Assembly (NCBI GenBank): GCA_044464765.1
Contig: JBIQKZ010000011.1
Location: forward strand, 79,047 to 143,046
Reading direction: 5' to 3'
Source: JBIQKZ01 sp044464765
Lineage (GTDB): Bacteria > Pseudomonadota > Gammaproteobacteria > Burkholderiales > Burkholderiaceae_B
DNA length: 64,000 bases
Under the pieces are notes generated by a model. The model was given only the letters and a program-made list of their open reading frames with translations, did no database searches and was not told the origin of the DNA. Positions 53,946 through 61,843 of this stretch are shown one piece after another. How positions within the stretch are numbered: the first letter of the stretch is position 1; every line of letters starts with the position of its first letter. The position numbers and the translations under genes are program-made.

Positions 53946-53972
53946 ATATAGCAGCATACATGCGCGCTATAT
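53946..53972. promoter_or_regulatory. candidate NikR operator (27-base imperfect palindrome)
   Basis: Arms ATATAGC (53946-53952) and GCTATAT (53966-53972) are perfect inverted repeats separated by 13 bases whose centre GCATACATGC is itself nearly palindromic. E. coli NikR binds a 28-base palindrome of half-sites GTATGA with 16 between, so size fits while sequence differs. It lies about 95 bases before nikR and between nikR and the divergent permease gene. A further palindrome GTATGCATAC (54509-54518) and a GTATGA (54533) lie just before nikM. Confidence 0.45.
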
Positions 53973-54068
53973 GGCCAGCTCCGGCGTTTGAGGCCTGAAT
54001 GGCATTGCTCATTGCTCATTGATCGTGAAACCGCTGTTCGCCACCTTCCCCCTTGCCAGAGTGACCTG

Positions 54069-54485
54069 ATGCAAAGAATCACTATTACCATTGACGAGAA
54101 GCAGCTGCGTAATCTTGATAGCTATATAGATGAACGAAAATATGCCAGTCGTTCCGAAGCCATCCGGGATATCCTGCGTTCGGTCGAAGCCCAAAAGCTT
54201 AGCGCCGCAGATCCTAAAATGGAATGCTATGCCACGCTTAGCTGTGTGTTCGAGCACGAAACACGTGAACTTTCCCGGCGTCTAACGGAAGCCCAACACC
54301 ATCATCACGATATTTCCGTGGCCTCTTTGCATGTGCACGTATCAGAAGAAGAATGCCTGGAGGTCGCTGTTCTTAAAGGGCCGCTGTCCGACATCCAGGC
54401 GCTTGCCGACGAAATCCTCAGCCAGCGAGGTGTGCGCATGGGCTATCTGCACGTCATTCCCTTGACGTCAGGTCGGCGCAACTAG
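54069..54485 (+). CDS. nikR: nickel-responsive regulator NikR
   Basis: 138 residues. An N-terminal ribbon-helix-helix (MQRITITIDEKQLRNLDSYI ... SRSEAIRDILR) and C-terminal ACT-like nickel domain. High-affinity nickel ligands are present: His within 77-80 (HHHHD), His88 and His90 (LHVHVS) and Cys96 (EEECLEV). Nickel-bound NikR represses nickel uptake genes. ATG at 54069 matches homologues; the longer frame from 53988 is not conserved. It heads the nik operon. Confidence 0.94.
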   Translation: MQRITITIDEKQLRNLDSYIDERKYASRSEAIRDILRSVEAQKLSAADPKMECYATLSCVFEHETRELSRRLTEAQHHHHDISVASLHVHVSEEECLEVAVLKGPLSDIQALADEILSQRGVRMGYLHVIPLTSGRRN

Positions 54486-54549
54486 ACAAGTTTCGTCAAA
54501 CTTGGGTAGTATGCATACGTTTATCGACTTTCGTATGAGTGCTTTGCCC

Positions 54550-55191
54550 ATGGCGCATATCCCGGATGGTCTACTTTCGGTGCCCGTATTGGCGGGCGGC
54601 GCCTTGGTCGCGGCTGTTGGTGTCGCCATTGCGCTGCGCAAGCTCGACGACCGGGCGATTCCGCGCATGGCCATTCTCTCGGCCACTTTTTTTGTGGCGT
54701 CTCTTATTTCAGTGCCCATGGGGCCGTCCAGCATCCATTTGCTGCTAGGGGGCCTGATGGGCCTGGTGCTGGGCGTGGGCATTTTCCCGGCGGTGCTGGT
54801 TGCGCTGCTGTTGCAGGCGGTGCTGTTCGGCTTTGGGGGGCTGACAACGCTAGGCGTCAATACCACCAATATTGCCTTACCGGGAGCCGTGTTCGGCGTA
54901 TTGCTGGGGCCGCTTATTCGCCAGACTGATTCGGCTTGGCGGGCGGGCTTGCTGGCGGGTACTGGGGCGGCTTGCTGCGTCTTGGCGACCGGGTCGCTGG
55001 TGGCTCTGTCGTTGTGGCTGTCGGCGCCCGAGTTCGCTCCCGTGGCAAGGGTGCTGTTGTTGACCTACCTGCCGCTGGCTTTTGCGGATGGCGCCATTGC
55101 CGGCGTTGCCGTTAACTTTCTTGTTCGGGTGAAACCACAGACGCTGATGCCTTATTTGTCCTCGTCGGTGCGACAGGCCTCTAAGGTATGA
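54550..55191 (+). CDS. nikM: nickel ECF transporter substrate-specific component NikM (CbiM-like)
   Basis: 213 residues, seven hydrophobic segments. Start at ATG 54550 gives MAHIPDGLL; removal of Met leaves His at position 2, the metal-binding N-terminus essential in CbiM/NikM proteins, which decides this start over upstream ATGs at 54511 and 54535. Other family phrases are SSIHLLLGGLMGLVLG and TLGVNTTNIALPGA. The ribosome site is weak. The stop overlaps the next start (ATGA). Confidence 0.9.
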   Translation: MAHIPDGLLSVPVLAGGALVAAVGVAIALRKLDDRAIPRMAILSATFFVASLISVPMGPSSIHLLLGGLMGLVLGVGIFPAVLVALLLQAVLFGFGGLTTLGVNTTNIALPGAVFGVLLGPLIRQTDSAWRAGLLAGTGAACCVLATGSLVALSLWLSAPEFAPVARVLLLTYLPLAFADGAIAGVAVNFLVRVKPQTLMPYLSSSVRQASKV

Positions 55192-55817
55192 GGAAGCTCG
55201 ATTTCTTGCAAACGGCATGGGTTGTACGGCTGGCATGGGTCCTGATTGCGGCTGTGCTGGCGGCTCCCGCTCATGCTCATAGCCTGAAGCTGTTTGCCCG
55301 GGTGGCCGACGGCCAGATTGACGGCTATGCGTTTTTTGTCGGAAGCGGGCGGCCTTCCGGGGCCGATTGGTTCGCCACGATGGGGGATCAGCCTGTTGCG
55401 GAAGGCAAAACCGGCTCCGACGGCAGCTATGGTTTTGCTATTCCGGCTCCAGTGCTCGCCGACATCGTCGTAACGGTCGATGTCGGCGATGGACATATCG
55501 CCTCGACGCAGATCAAGGCTCAACGCCTCAGGGGGGGCGCGCCGGCGAAGCAAGGGCCTGACGCGTTTGCGCTGGATCGGTATGGCAATTCGCCCGGCGA
55601 GACTTCGACCGGTATTCGGCAAACTGCCTCCTTGCCCAGACTCAACGCGGCCGATCAGCAGGCCATAGAAGAGGCCGTCCAGCGACAGCTGGGTCCGCTT
55701 CTTGAGCGCCTTGAAATCATGGATGCGCGCATGCGCCTGACCGACCTGATGGCTGGGGTTTTCCTGATCATCGGCTTGGCCGGAATCGGACTATGGGCGC
55801 GACAGCGCAAGCGATGA
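55188..55817 (+). CDS. nickel ECF transporter small component, NikL/NikN-like
   Basis: 209 residues: an N-terminal hydrophobic helix ending APAHAHSLKLFA, an extracytoplasmic beta domain (GKTGSDGSYGFAIPAPV, carboxypeptidase-regulatory-like), a coiled segment (DQQAIEEAVQRQLGPLLERLE) and a C-terminal helix (LMAGVFLIIGLAGIGLW). This two-helix plus loop layout is that of the NikL/NikN subunits that accompany NikM. Which name applies cannot be settled by eye. It overlaps nikM and nikQ by ATGA junctions. Confidence 0.78.
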   Translation: MRKLDFLQTAWVVRLAWVLIAAVLAAPAHAHSLKLFARVADGQIDGYAFFVGSGRPSGADWFATMGDQPVAEGKTGSDGSYGFAIPAPVLADIVVTVDVGDGHIASTQIKAQRLRGGAPAKQGPDAFALDRYGNSPGETSTGIRQTASLPRLNAADQQAIEEAVQRQLGPLLERLEIMDARMRLTDLMAGVFLIIGLAGIGLWARQRKR

Positions 55818-56524
55818 TCCGCCCAGTCGATTTGCGTTTGCGCCTGATGGCGACCTTGCTCGCGCTGGTGATATTCACCCCGGTCAAAAGTTTCACGGTT
55901 TCGCTTGCCGGCTTGTGCGCTGTCCTGCTGCTTCATGGGGTTTGGCGTCAGCCGGTTCCCTGGAGACGCCTGCTGCATCTAGAGGTCTTTCTTGTTCTTT
56001 TGCTGGCGACCCTGCCGTTCACCTTGCCCGGGACGGAACTGTTCCGTGTAGGGTCTCTGGTGGCCAGCACGGAAGGCGCATGGAGAGCGCTTGTGATTGC
56101 CTGCAAGGTTACGGCCTCGGTTCTGATGGTTTCCCTGCTTTTTGCGTCGGAGGATCCGCTTGCGATCGGAACGGCCCTGCGCGGGCTGGGTGTTCCGGAG
56201 TCGCTGGTGCGTTTGTTTATCTCGGTCGTGCGGTATGTGCAGTTGATTCGGCCTGAGTACACACGCTTGCGTGAGTCCATGCGCGCGCGCGCTTTCATGC
56301 CGCGCACCAATCGCCACACCTTCCGTAGTTATGGCTATTTACTGGGCATGTTGCTTGTGCGGGCGATCGAGCGCGCCGAGCGCGTCGAGGAGGCCATGTT
56401 GTTGCGGGGGTATTCAGGGCGTTTCCCAAAAATCAGGCAGCCGACCCCGCCCTGTACTGATTGCCTGGCCGCCGTGGGGCTTCTTGCCGCTGCGGCATGC
56501 CTTTTGTTTTGGGATCTTGCATGA
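55814..56524 (+). CDS. nikQ: nickel ECF transporter T component NikQ (CbiQ-like)
   Basis: 236 residues, four to five hydrophobic segments, with the two coupling motifs of T components: the ARG-type motifs appear as MRARAFMPR and LLRGYSGRF. It links NikM to the ATPase NikO. The start overlaps the preceding stop and the stop overlaps the nikO start (ATGA), giving a fully coupled nikM-L/N-Q-O operon. Confidence 0.9.
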   Translation: MIRPVDLRLRLMATLLALVIFTPVKSFTVSLAGLCAVLLLHGVWRQPVPWRRLLHLEVFLVLLLATLPFTLPGTELFRVGSLVASTEGAWRALVIACKVTASVLMVSLLFASEDPLAIGTALRGLGVPESLVRLFISVVRYVQLIRPEYTRLRESMRARAFMPRTNRHTFRSYGYLLGMLLVRAIERAERVEEAMLLRGYSGRFPKIRQPTPPCTDCLAAVGLLAAAACLLFWDLA

Positions 56525-57201
56525 CCTTGCCGATCCAGCTGACTGACATCCGGGTGTCGCGTGATAGACAAATCATTCTTGAGGGTGTTGATCTTGCGCT
56601 TCATGCAGGTGAAAGTTTGGTTGTCATGGGTCCGAACGGAGCAGGGAAAACCACGCTCTTGCGTACGATTGTCGGCCTCGAACACGTGACGGGCGGCGAG
56701 GTTGTGCTGTTTGGGCACGAGTGCAAGCACGAAGCCGATTTCCGGGCGCAACGGCCTCGCATTGGATTCTTGTTCCAGGAAAGCGATGATCAACTGTTTT
56801 GTCCCACCGTGGTGGACGACGTTGCCTTCGGCCCCTGCAATACAGGGGCCAGCGACCACGAGGCGCGTGAGCGGGCGATCGAAACCCTGGCCTTGCTGGG
56901 CATCGCCCATTTAGCCGACCGTACTACCCACCGACTTTCGGGTGGCGAGAAGCGCCTTGTCTGCCTGGCTGGGCTGCTGGCCATGCAGCCCGACGTACTG
57001 TTGCTGGACGAGCCGACAAATGGCGTTGACGCTGCCCATGGCGCCCGCTTGCGTGCCGCATTAGAGGCCTTCACGGGCGCCATCTTGCTGGTGTCGCACG
57101 ATCAGGAGTTTGCCGCGGGCTTGGCAACACGAGCGTTGGTTCTGGAATCGGGCAAGTTGAAGGCGGCGGGACTTGAAGGAAAGGCTCCTTTACGTATGTA
57201 G
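56521..57201 (+). CDS. nikO: nickel ECF transporter ATPase NikO (CbiO-like)
   Basis: 226 residues. Walker A GPNGAGKTTLLR, Q-loop GFLFQESDDQLF, signature LSGGEKRLV, Walker B VLLLDEPTNG and switch His in LVSHDQEFA are all intact. It energises nickel import for urease. Last gene of the nik operon; 166 bases without a clear gene follow. Confidence 0.93.
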   Translation: MTLPIQLTDIRVSRDRQIILEGVDLALHAGESLVVMGPNGAGKTTLLRTIVGLEHVTGGEVVLFGHECKHEADFRAQRPRIGFLFQESDDQLFCPTVVDDVAFGPCNTGASDHEARERAIETLALLGIAHLADRTTHRLSGGEKRLVCLAGLLAMQPDVLLLDEPTNGVDAAHGARLRAALEAFTGAILLVSHDQEFAAGLATRALVLESGKLKAAGLEGKAPLRM

Positions 57202-57367
57202 CGTTGCGACATTTCATCAAACTGCCATCACCCAATAAGATACTTGGAAGTCCCCATTCTCCGACTCGATGGTGCTCCATGCATGACAATCAGTTTGCCG
57301 AGTTTATGGAGTTCTCAAGCAAGTATCGTCATAAGTTCCCCAGGAGGGAAACGGCTTTATCAAGCGG

Positions 57368-58300
57368 GTGGATCTCGTCGATCAGAGGGTCTTGGCCGAC
57401 TTTCTAGGTCGTACGCCACTGGCCGACGTACTGACCAGCGTCGCAATGCAGTTTGCGCTGTACCTGGAGCGCTTCCCTGTGCTCAATGACGTTATGCAGC
57501 GTTGGTCCCAGTTGCGCACTGTTCGGACGTTAACGCCAGCCTCAGTGCAGGACTGGGTAGATGCGGTGACCGTTATTGATTCCGCGAGTAACGTATTGGC
57601 GGATGCAATCTCGGCCCCAATTCGCGAGGCGAGCCACCGCATCTTCAAGAACAGCAAACGCATCGAGAAGCTGGTCGGCCCAATCGATGTGCTGCTATGT
57701 GGTAGCGTTGAAGCTGCGCCACGCGAACCCACTGCTGTTTGGGAGGAGCTGGGCCTGTTCCGCGAAGAACATCCCGCGCTACTTGCCGGCAACGTAGTCG
57801 TCATCAGGGAACGAGCGTCGGCTTTCCTTGACGCCCCCTACGTAGGGTTACCGGCTGCCACCGTGCGGAGCTTAGAAACCGTTCCGCGCCAGGTGCTGAC
57901 CATCGAGAATTTGACGACATTCCACAGCGAGGCGAAGCGCCGTTGCAACGAGGACTTGCTACTTATTTACACCGCGGGAATGCCTTCACCAGCCTGGCGA
58001 GCAATGTACGTCAGGCCTCTTCAGGCAGTGCCTAAGACAACGCCAGTCCTTCATTGGGGTGACGTTGATGAGGGTGGTTTCCGAATCGCCGCGACACTGG
58101 CTCGTGAGGCGCTGGCTGCCGGCCATACATTGCAACCTTGGCGGATGCATCCAGATGATGTTCCCGTCGAAGTGCGCCGTAAGGCGACTCCTTACGTTCT
58201 AGGGCGCATTCGCCATTTTGCTAACGCGGTCGGATGGGCAACGTTGGATGGGGCTGTAGGGGCGGCTGGCTTTACGGTGGAGCAGGAAGGGCTAACGTAA
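57368..58300 (+). CDS. solitary JetD-like (DUF3322/DUF2220, Wadjet) protein, probably 5'-truncated
   Basis: 310 residues. The C-terminal half is the Toprim-like DUF2220 domain with the catalytic glutamate in VLTIENLTTFH and the DxD pair in HWGDVDEGGFRI; the N-terminal part resembles part of DUF3322. JetD is the nuclease of the Wadjet JetABCD system that cleaves closed-circular plasmids after SMC-like JetABC loop extrusion. Complete JetD is about 380-400 residues; here the frame begins at GTG 57368 without a ribosome site, and an in-frame stop (57332) lies just upstream. No jetA, jetB or jetC is present. It is likely a remnant of a lost defence island. Confidence 0.65.
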   Translation: MDLVDQRVLADFLGRTPLADVLTSVAMQFALYLERFPVLNDVMQRWSQLRTVRTLTPASVQDWVDAVTVIDSASNVLADAISAPIREASHRIFKNSKRIEKLVGPIDVLLCGSVEAAPREPTAVWEELGLFREEHPALLAGNVVVIRERASAFLDAPYVGLPAATVRSLETVPRQVLTIENLTTFHSEAKRRCNEDLLLIYTAGMPSPAWRAMYVRPLQAVPKTTPVLHWGDVDEGGFRIAATLAREALAAGHTLQPWRMHPDDVPVEVRRKATPYVLGRIRHFANAVGWATLDGAVGAAGFTVEQEGLT

Positions 58301-58400
58301 GCCAGAGCCACTGTTGTAACAATAGGCTACCAGTTGCTTGGCGGGTTACCCCGTGACCGGCTACATTAGAAGACGTGGCGTCGGGGACGAACAGCGCAGG

Positions 58401-58460
58401 GGTGAAGGGTTGGCCTGTGGCTTTTGCCTGCCGTATCGTGAAATCCGTAAGTCCTATGCA
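58401..58460 (-). pseudogene. remnant of a tyrosine-type site-specific integrase N-terminus
   Basis: On the minus strand the frame reads IGLTDFTIRQAKATGQPFT, matching the N-terminal arm-binding domain start of P4-type phage/island integrases (LTDxxIRxAKxxGKPY pattern). The match stops after about 18 residues, and the following frame does not continue the family. It points away from the tRNA-Gly gene, as integrase genes do beside their attachment site. It is short, so the call rests on pattern memory. Confidence 0.5.
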
Positions 58461-58600
58461 TCGATCCAGAGCAAAAGGCCTGGATTGAAACATTTATGCG
58501 GACAGGTTGCCTGAAAGCGTATCCAATCGCCGCGAGTATGACTCAAAAAATAGACTAAATCGCGTGGCTGTAGGCGGGCATCAGTAGACGTCGCCGGACG

Positions 58601-58632
58601 AAAAAAAGCCGAAACACAAAGTTTTCGGCTTT
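58601..58632 (-). terminator. rho-independent terminator of tRNA-Gly
   Basis: Stem AAAGCCGAAA (58605-58614) / TTTCGGCTTT (58623-58632) with an 8-base loop; reading leftwards, seven T follow (58601-58607 are A on the plus strand). It lies 48 bases after the tRNA 3' end. Confidence 0.78.
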
Positions 58633-58679
58633 CTTTCAATCATCTATAGATGCTAATAGACATCTATGGGCGAAAATTC

Positions 58680-58755
58680 TGGAGCGGGAAACGAGTCTCG
58701 AACTCGCGACCTCAACCTTGGCAAGGTTGCGCTCTACCAACTGAGCTATTCCCGC
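58680..58755 (-). tRNA. tRNA-Gly (GCC)
   Basis: On the minus strand a 76-base cloverleaf: acceptor GCGGGAA/TTCCCGC, D-arm AGCTCAGTTGGTAGAGC, anticodon loop CTTGCCAAG (GCC), T-arm AGTTCGAGACT, discriminator T and encoded CCA. tRNA-Gly 3' ends are common integration sites for phages and islands. Confidence 0.95.
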
Positions 58756-59122
58756 GTATGTACTGCTTGGTATTTACTACTTTGGGCTTTGGGCCTACTG
58801 CTTTGGGTCTACTACTTTGGGTCTACTAATTTTAACCGGGGCATTTCGTTGTTTGAAAACCGTGCCGGTTAAAATAAGCTTCGCAGTATAGCTGTATTTT
58901 TTCTAGTTCGCAAATCGCAAGGTTAAATTTCAGCGTTAAATTTATTTGCGGTTGAGTTTTTCGAACGTATTTTGCAAACGTATTTTGCAAAACCCACTGA
59001 TACAGTACTATCTGTAAGCAAGACCAAGATAATAGCATATTCTTGCGGTTTCGTGCTGCCGCAGTGTAAAAACTTAAGTCGCCACGCTGGTGAAATGCCA
59101 GGTCGGCGCGCCCGTGGGCCTC
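58756..59122. other. AT-richer intergenic stretch with short direct repeats before murB
   Basis: No gene. It holds 14-base imperfect direct repeats of the form CTACTACTTTGGGT (58774-58787, 58795-58808, 58809-58822) and a perfect 13-base tandem ACGTATTTTGCAA (58965-58977, 58978-58990). The tRNA-Gly promoter must lie at its left end. Confidence 0.6.
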
Positions 59123-60145
59123 ATGTCGTTTTCCATACAGTCTCAAGATTTATCCAGTTTCAATACCTTAGGCTTGCGCTCTGTCGCTGCTTCTTTGGTG
59201 CGCTACACCGATTCGGGTCAGCTCCCGGAATTGTCCCGCTTGGTGGCCGGGCACGACACCAGTTTCGTTCTCGGCGGCGGGAGCAATGTCGTTTTGTCCG
59301 AGCATCTGGACGCGCTGGTCATCAAGGTGGAGTCTCGAGGAATCACTTTGTTCGACGAGGACGGGCTCGACTGGATTGTCGAGGCGCAGGCGGGAGAGGT
59401 CTGGCACGATTTCGTCGATTATTGTTTGCGCCAAGGCTGGCATGGATTAGAAAACCTGGCCTTGATTCCGGGCACGGTGGGCGCGGCGCCTGTGCAGAAT
59501 ATCGGGGCCTATGGCGTAGAGCTGGACCAACGTTTTCATAGCCTTGTGGCATGGGATTTTGCGGCGCAAAATCTATGTGAAATGCGTGCGTCCGACTGCG
59601 TTTTTTCTTATCGCGATAGTGTTTTCAAACGGTCGCCGCCAGGGCGCTGGCTCATCATTGCGGTGCGTTTTCGCTTGCCCAAGCGCTGGCAACCCGTGTT
59701 GGGGTATCCCGATCTGGCGCGGCATGAGGGGCTGTCGGCTGCGGGAGGGGATCTTACCCCCCGGCGGGTGTTCGATGCCGTCTGCGAGATCAGGCGAAGT
59801 AAGTTGCCTGATCCCGCAGTCTTGGGGAATGCGGGCAGTTTTTTCAAGAATCCCATTGTGCCGGCAAACGTTTATCAAGGCATTAAGTCAGCCAACCCCG
59901 AGCTTGTTGCCTATGGGCAGAAGGATGGATCATACAAGTTGGCGGCAGGCTGGCTGATTGATCGCGCCGGCTGGAAGGGGCATCGCCTGGGCGCGGTGGG
60001 AGTGCATGATCGGCAGGCGTTGGTGCTGGTGAATCATGGCGGCGCCAGGGCGGCCGATATCAAGGAGCTGGCGGATGCGATCCGGCGAGATGTCCTGGAG
60101 CGTTTTGGCGTGCATCTGGAGCAGGAACCCGTTATCGTGGATTGA
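59123..60145 (+). CDS. murB: UDP-N-acetylmuramate dehydrogenase (MurB, type I)
   Basis: 340 residues. Flavoenzyme reducing UDP-GlcNAc-enolpyruvate to UDP-MurNAc. FAD-binding segments are VLGGGSNVVLSE and IPGTVGAAPVQNIGAYGVEL; the substrate Tyr/Arg is in CVFSYRDSVFK, the proton-donor Ser in VLGNAGSFFKNP, and the catalytic Glu near LEQEPVIVD. Length is that of type I MurB. ATG at 59123 is preferred to 59090. Confidence 0.94.
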   Translation: MSFSIQSQDLSSFNTLGLRSVAASLVRYTDSGQLPELSRLVAGHDTSFVLGGGSNVVLSEHLDALVIKVESRGITLFDEDGLDWIVEAQAGEVWHDFVDYCLRQGWHGLENLALIPGTVGAAPVQNIGAYGVELDQRFHSLVAWDFAAQNLCEMRASDCVFSYRDSVFKRSPPGRWLIIAVRFRLPKRWQPVLGYPDLARHEGLSAAGGDLTPRRVFDAVCEIRRSKLPDPAVLGNAGSFFKNPIVPANVYQGIKSANPELVAYGQKDGSYKLAAGWLIDRAGWKGHRLGAVGVHDRQALVLVNHGGARAADIKELADAIRRDVLERFGVHLEQEPVIVD

Positions 60146-60274
60146 ACTGCTTCAACCTGTGGAACTACCCCAGCGCGGTCGTGTGGCTATAAGGAGCTGC
60201 GGTTCCGACCACCAGCGGCGCATGGGCTGCTGGCAGATGGTCGTTCGAATTCAGTTGGGGCAAGGTGTTCGCGC

Positions 60275-61066
60275 TTAGGTCGACAGGACGTCTTGCATGT
60301 CGAACAGGCCGAACTCTTTGCGTGCCAGGTAGCGGGCGGCGCGCAGGCTGCCTTGGGCATAGGTGGCGCGGCTGCTGGAGCGGTGGGTGATTTCCAGCCG
60401 TTCGCCTTCGCCGCAGAAATACACAGTGTGATCCCCGACAATGTCGCCGCCGCGCACCACCGAGAAACCGATTTGACCGGTCTGGCGCGCGCCGGTGTGG
60501 CCGTGGCGCGCCCAGTCGGCGATGTCGTTCAGTTCTTGGCCCCAAGCCCCGGCCACGGTCTCGCCCATGGCCAAGGCGGTGCCGGACGGCGCGTCCACCT
60601 TATGGCGGTGGTGCGCTTCGAATACTTCCACGTCGTAGCCGCTGTTCAGCAAGCGAGCCGCCATGTCGAGTAACTTCAGGGTGACGTTTACGCCCACGCT
60701 CATGTTGGGGGCGAAGACGATGCCGATCTTCTGGCCGGCGGCGTGAATGGTTTGTTTTTCGTGATCAGTGAAGCCTGTGGTGCCGATGACGCACTTCACG
60801 CCGTGGCGAACGCAAATTTCCAGGTGGGCGAGGGTGCCTTCAGGGCGGGTAAAGTCGATCAGGCAGTCGGCTTGGGGCAAGGCGTTGATGTCGTCGGTGA
60901 TGGCCACGCCTGTATCGACGCCAAGAAACGCCCCCGCGTCCTGACCGATGCACGGCGAGCCCCGGCGATCGAGGGCGACTGCAAGTTTCAGGTCGGCTGT
61001 GCCAAGAACGGCTTCGATCAGCATGCGGCCCATTCGGCCATCCGCTCCAGCTATTGCGATGCGCAT
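60275..61066 (-). CDS. dapB: 4-hydroxy-tetrahydrodipicolinate reductase
   Basis: 263 residues. Lysine/diaminopimelate pathway enzyme. NAD(P)-binding GADGRMGRMLIEAV at the N-terminus, the catalytic HH pair with lysine in EAHHRHKVDAPSGTA, and C-terminal SSRATYAQGSLRAARYLA are clear. It starts 12 bases after bamE, in one operon. Confidence 0.95.
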   Translation of the reverse strand: MRIAIAGADGRMGRMLIEAVLGTADLKLAVALDRRGSPCIGQDAGAFLGVDTGVAITDDINALPQADCLIDFTRPEGTLAHLEICVRHGVKCVIGTTGFTDHEKQTIHAAGQKIGIVFAPNMSVGVNVTLKLLDMAARLLNSGYDVEVFEAHHRHKVDAPSGTALAMGETVAGAWGQELNDIADWARHGHTGARQTGQIGFSVVRGGDIVGDHTVYFCGEGERLEITHRSSSRATYAQGSLRAARYLARKEFGLFDMQDVLST

Positions 61067-61078
61067 GGTTTACCTTTT

Positions 61079-61702
61079 TTAACGTAATGGTTGGGGCGCG
61101 AGCTGGTTGGGCGCGGCGCCGGGTGTCAGAGGATCGGGTCCCGGGTCGATAGCAGGATTCAGTTGTATGGTCTCTTCCCGAGTGCGAATAGTGTCGGCTG
61201 CGGGCTCGACGGCGCTTGGCGTGGTCTCGGGGGGCTCGGCCGCCTGTGGCATCGTGGCGCTAGCCTCTTCTGTGAGGCTGTCGCTCTGGGCCTGGATATC
61301 GGCTTCGGTGGCGATTTCGCCATCGGGCACCTGGAACGGCTGGAAGTCGGGCTGCTGGTCGCCGGCCCATCGGACCAGCAGGTCGCCATCGAACCAGACA
61401 GTGAACTGTCGTTCAACTGCCTCGCCATACCCCGGTTTGTTATAGTAGGGGTAGTCCCAGCGATTGCTGCGGAACACGTCTTGCAAGGTGGGAGTACCCA
61501 GAATGAATCGCACTTGCTCGCGCGTCATGCCTTTTTCCAGACGCGTCACTTGTTCCGAGGTTATCCAGTTGCCTTGCTGGATATCGGCCCGATACGGGAA
61601 CCCCCATTTGGTGCCGCCGCATGCAGACAAGGTTAGCGCCAGAATACCGACACCCAAGCCAGTACGCAGTTTAATTACCAATGGTTTTGCAGTCGTAAGC
61701 AC
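61079..61702 (-). CDS. bamE: outer-membrane assembly lipoprotein BamE (SmpA/OmlA)
   Basis: 207 residues. Signal peptide with lipobox LTLSACGG, so anchored by lipid to the outer membrane as part of the BAM complex. The SmpA/OmlA domain includes QGNWITSEQVTRLEKGMTRE and VRFILGTPTLQDVFRSNRWDY (in two blocks). The last ~70 residues are a Pro/Ala/Glu-rich tail absent from E. coli BamE (113 residues) but usual in Alcaligenaceae. Start is GTG at 61702. It is divergent from fur. Confidence 0.9.
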   Translation of the reverse strand: MLTTAKPLVIKLRTGLGVGILALTLSACGGTKWGFPYRADIQQGNWITSEQVTRLEKGMTREQVRFILGTPTLQDVFRSNRWDYPYYNKPGYGEAVERQFTVWFDGDLLVRWAGDQQPDFQPFQVPDGEIATEADIQAQSDSLTEEASATMPQAAEPPETTPSAVEPAADTIRTREETIQLNPAIDPGPDPLTPGAAPNQLAPQPLR

Positions 61703-61843
61703 GAAGCGCCTCTGTTATTCAGTTCGAATAAAACCGTTATCATAAAGGTATAACAACAAACGCGTTTAGCGTTCGCCGGGCAAGGCGTGCAGCCGCGCCT
61801 TTTTATACCTGCCACATCCATTTCTGCCAGAGACATTTTATCT

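Larger units (their letters stand above)
58301..58679. other. island-scar region next to tRNA-Gly
   Basis: No intact gene. It holds a short integrase remnant and the tRNA-Gly terminator, annotated separately. Near 58647-58668 an inverted pair TAGATG/CATCTA borders the tRNA 3' end. The rest is unassigned. Confidence 0.55.
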
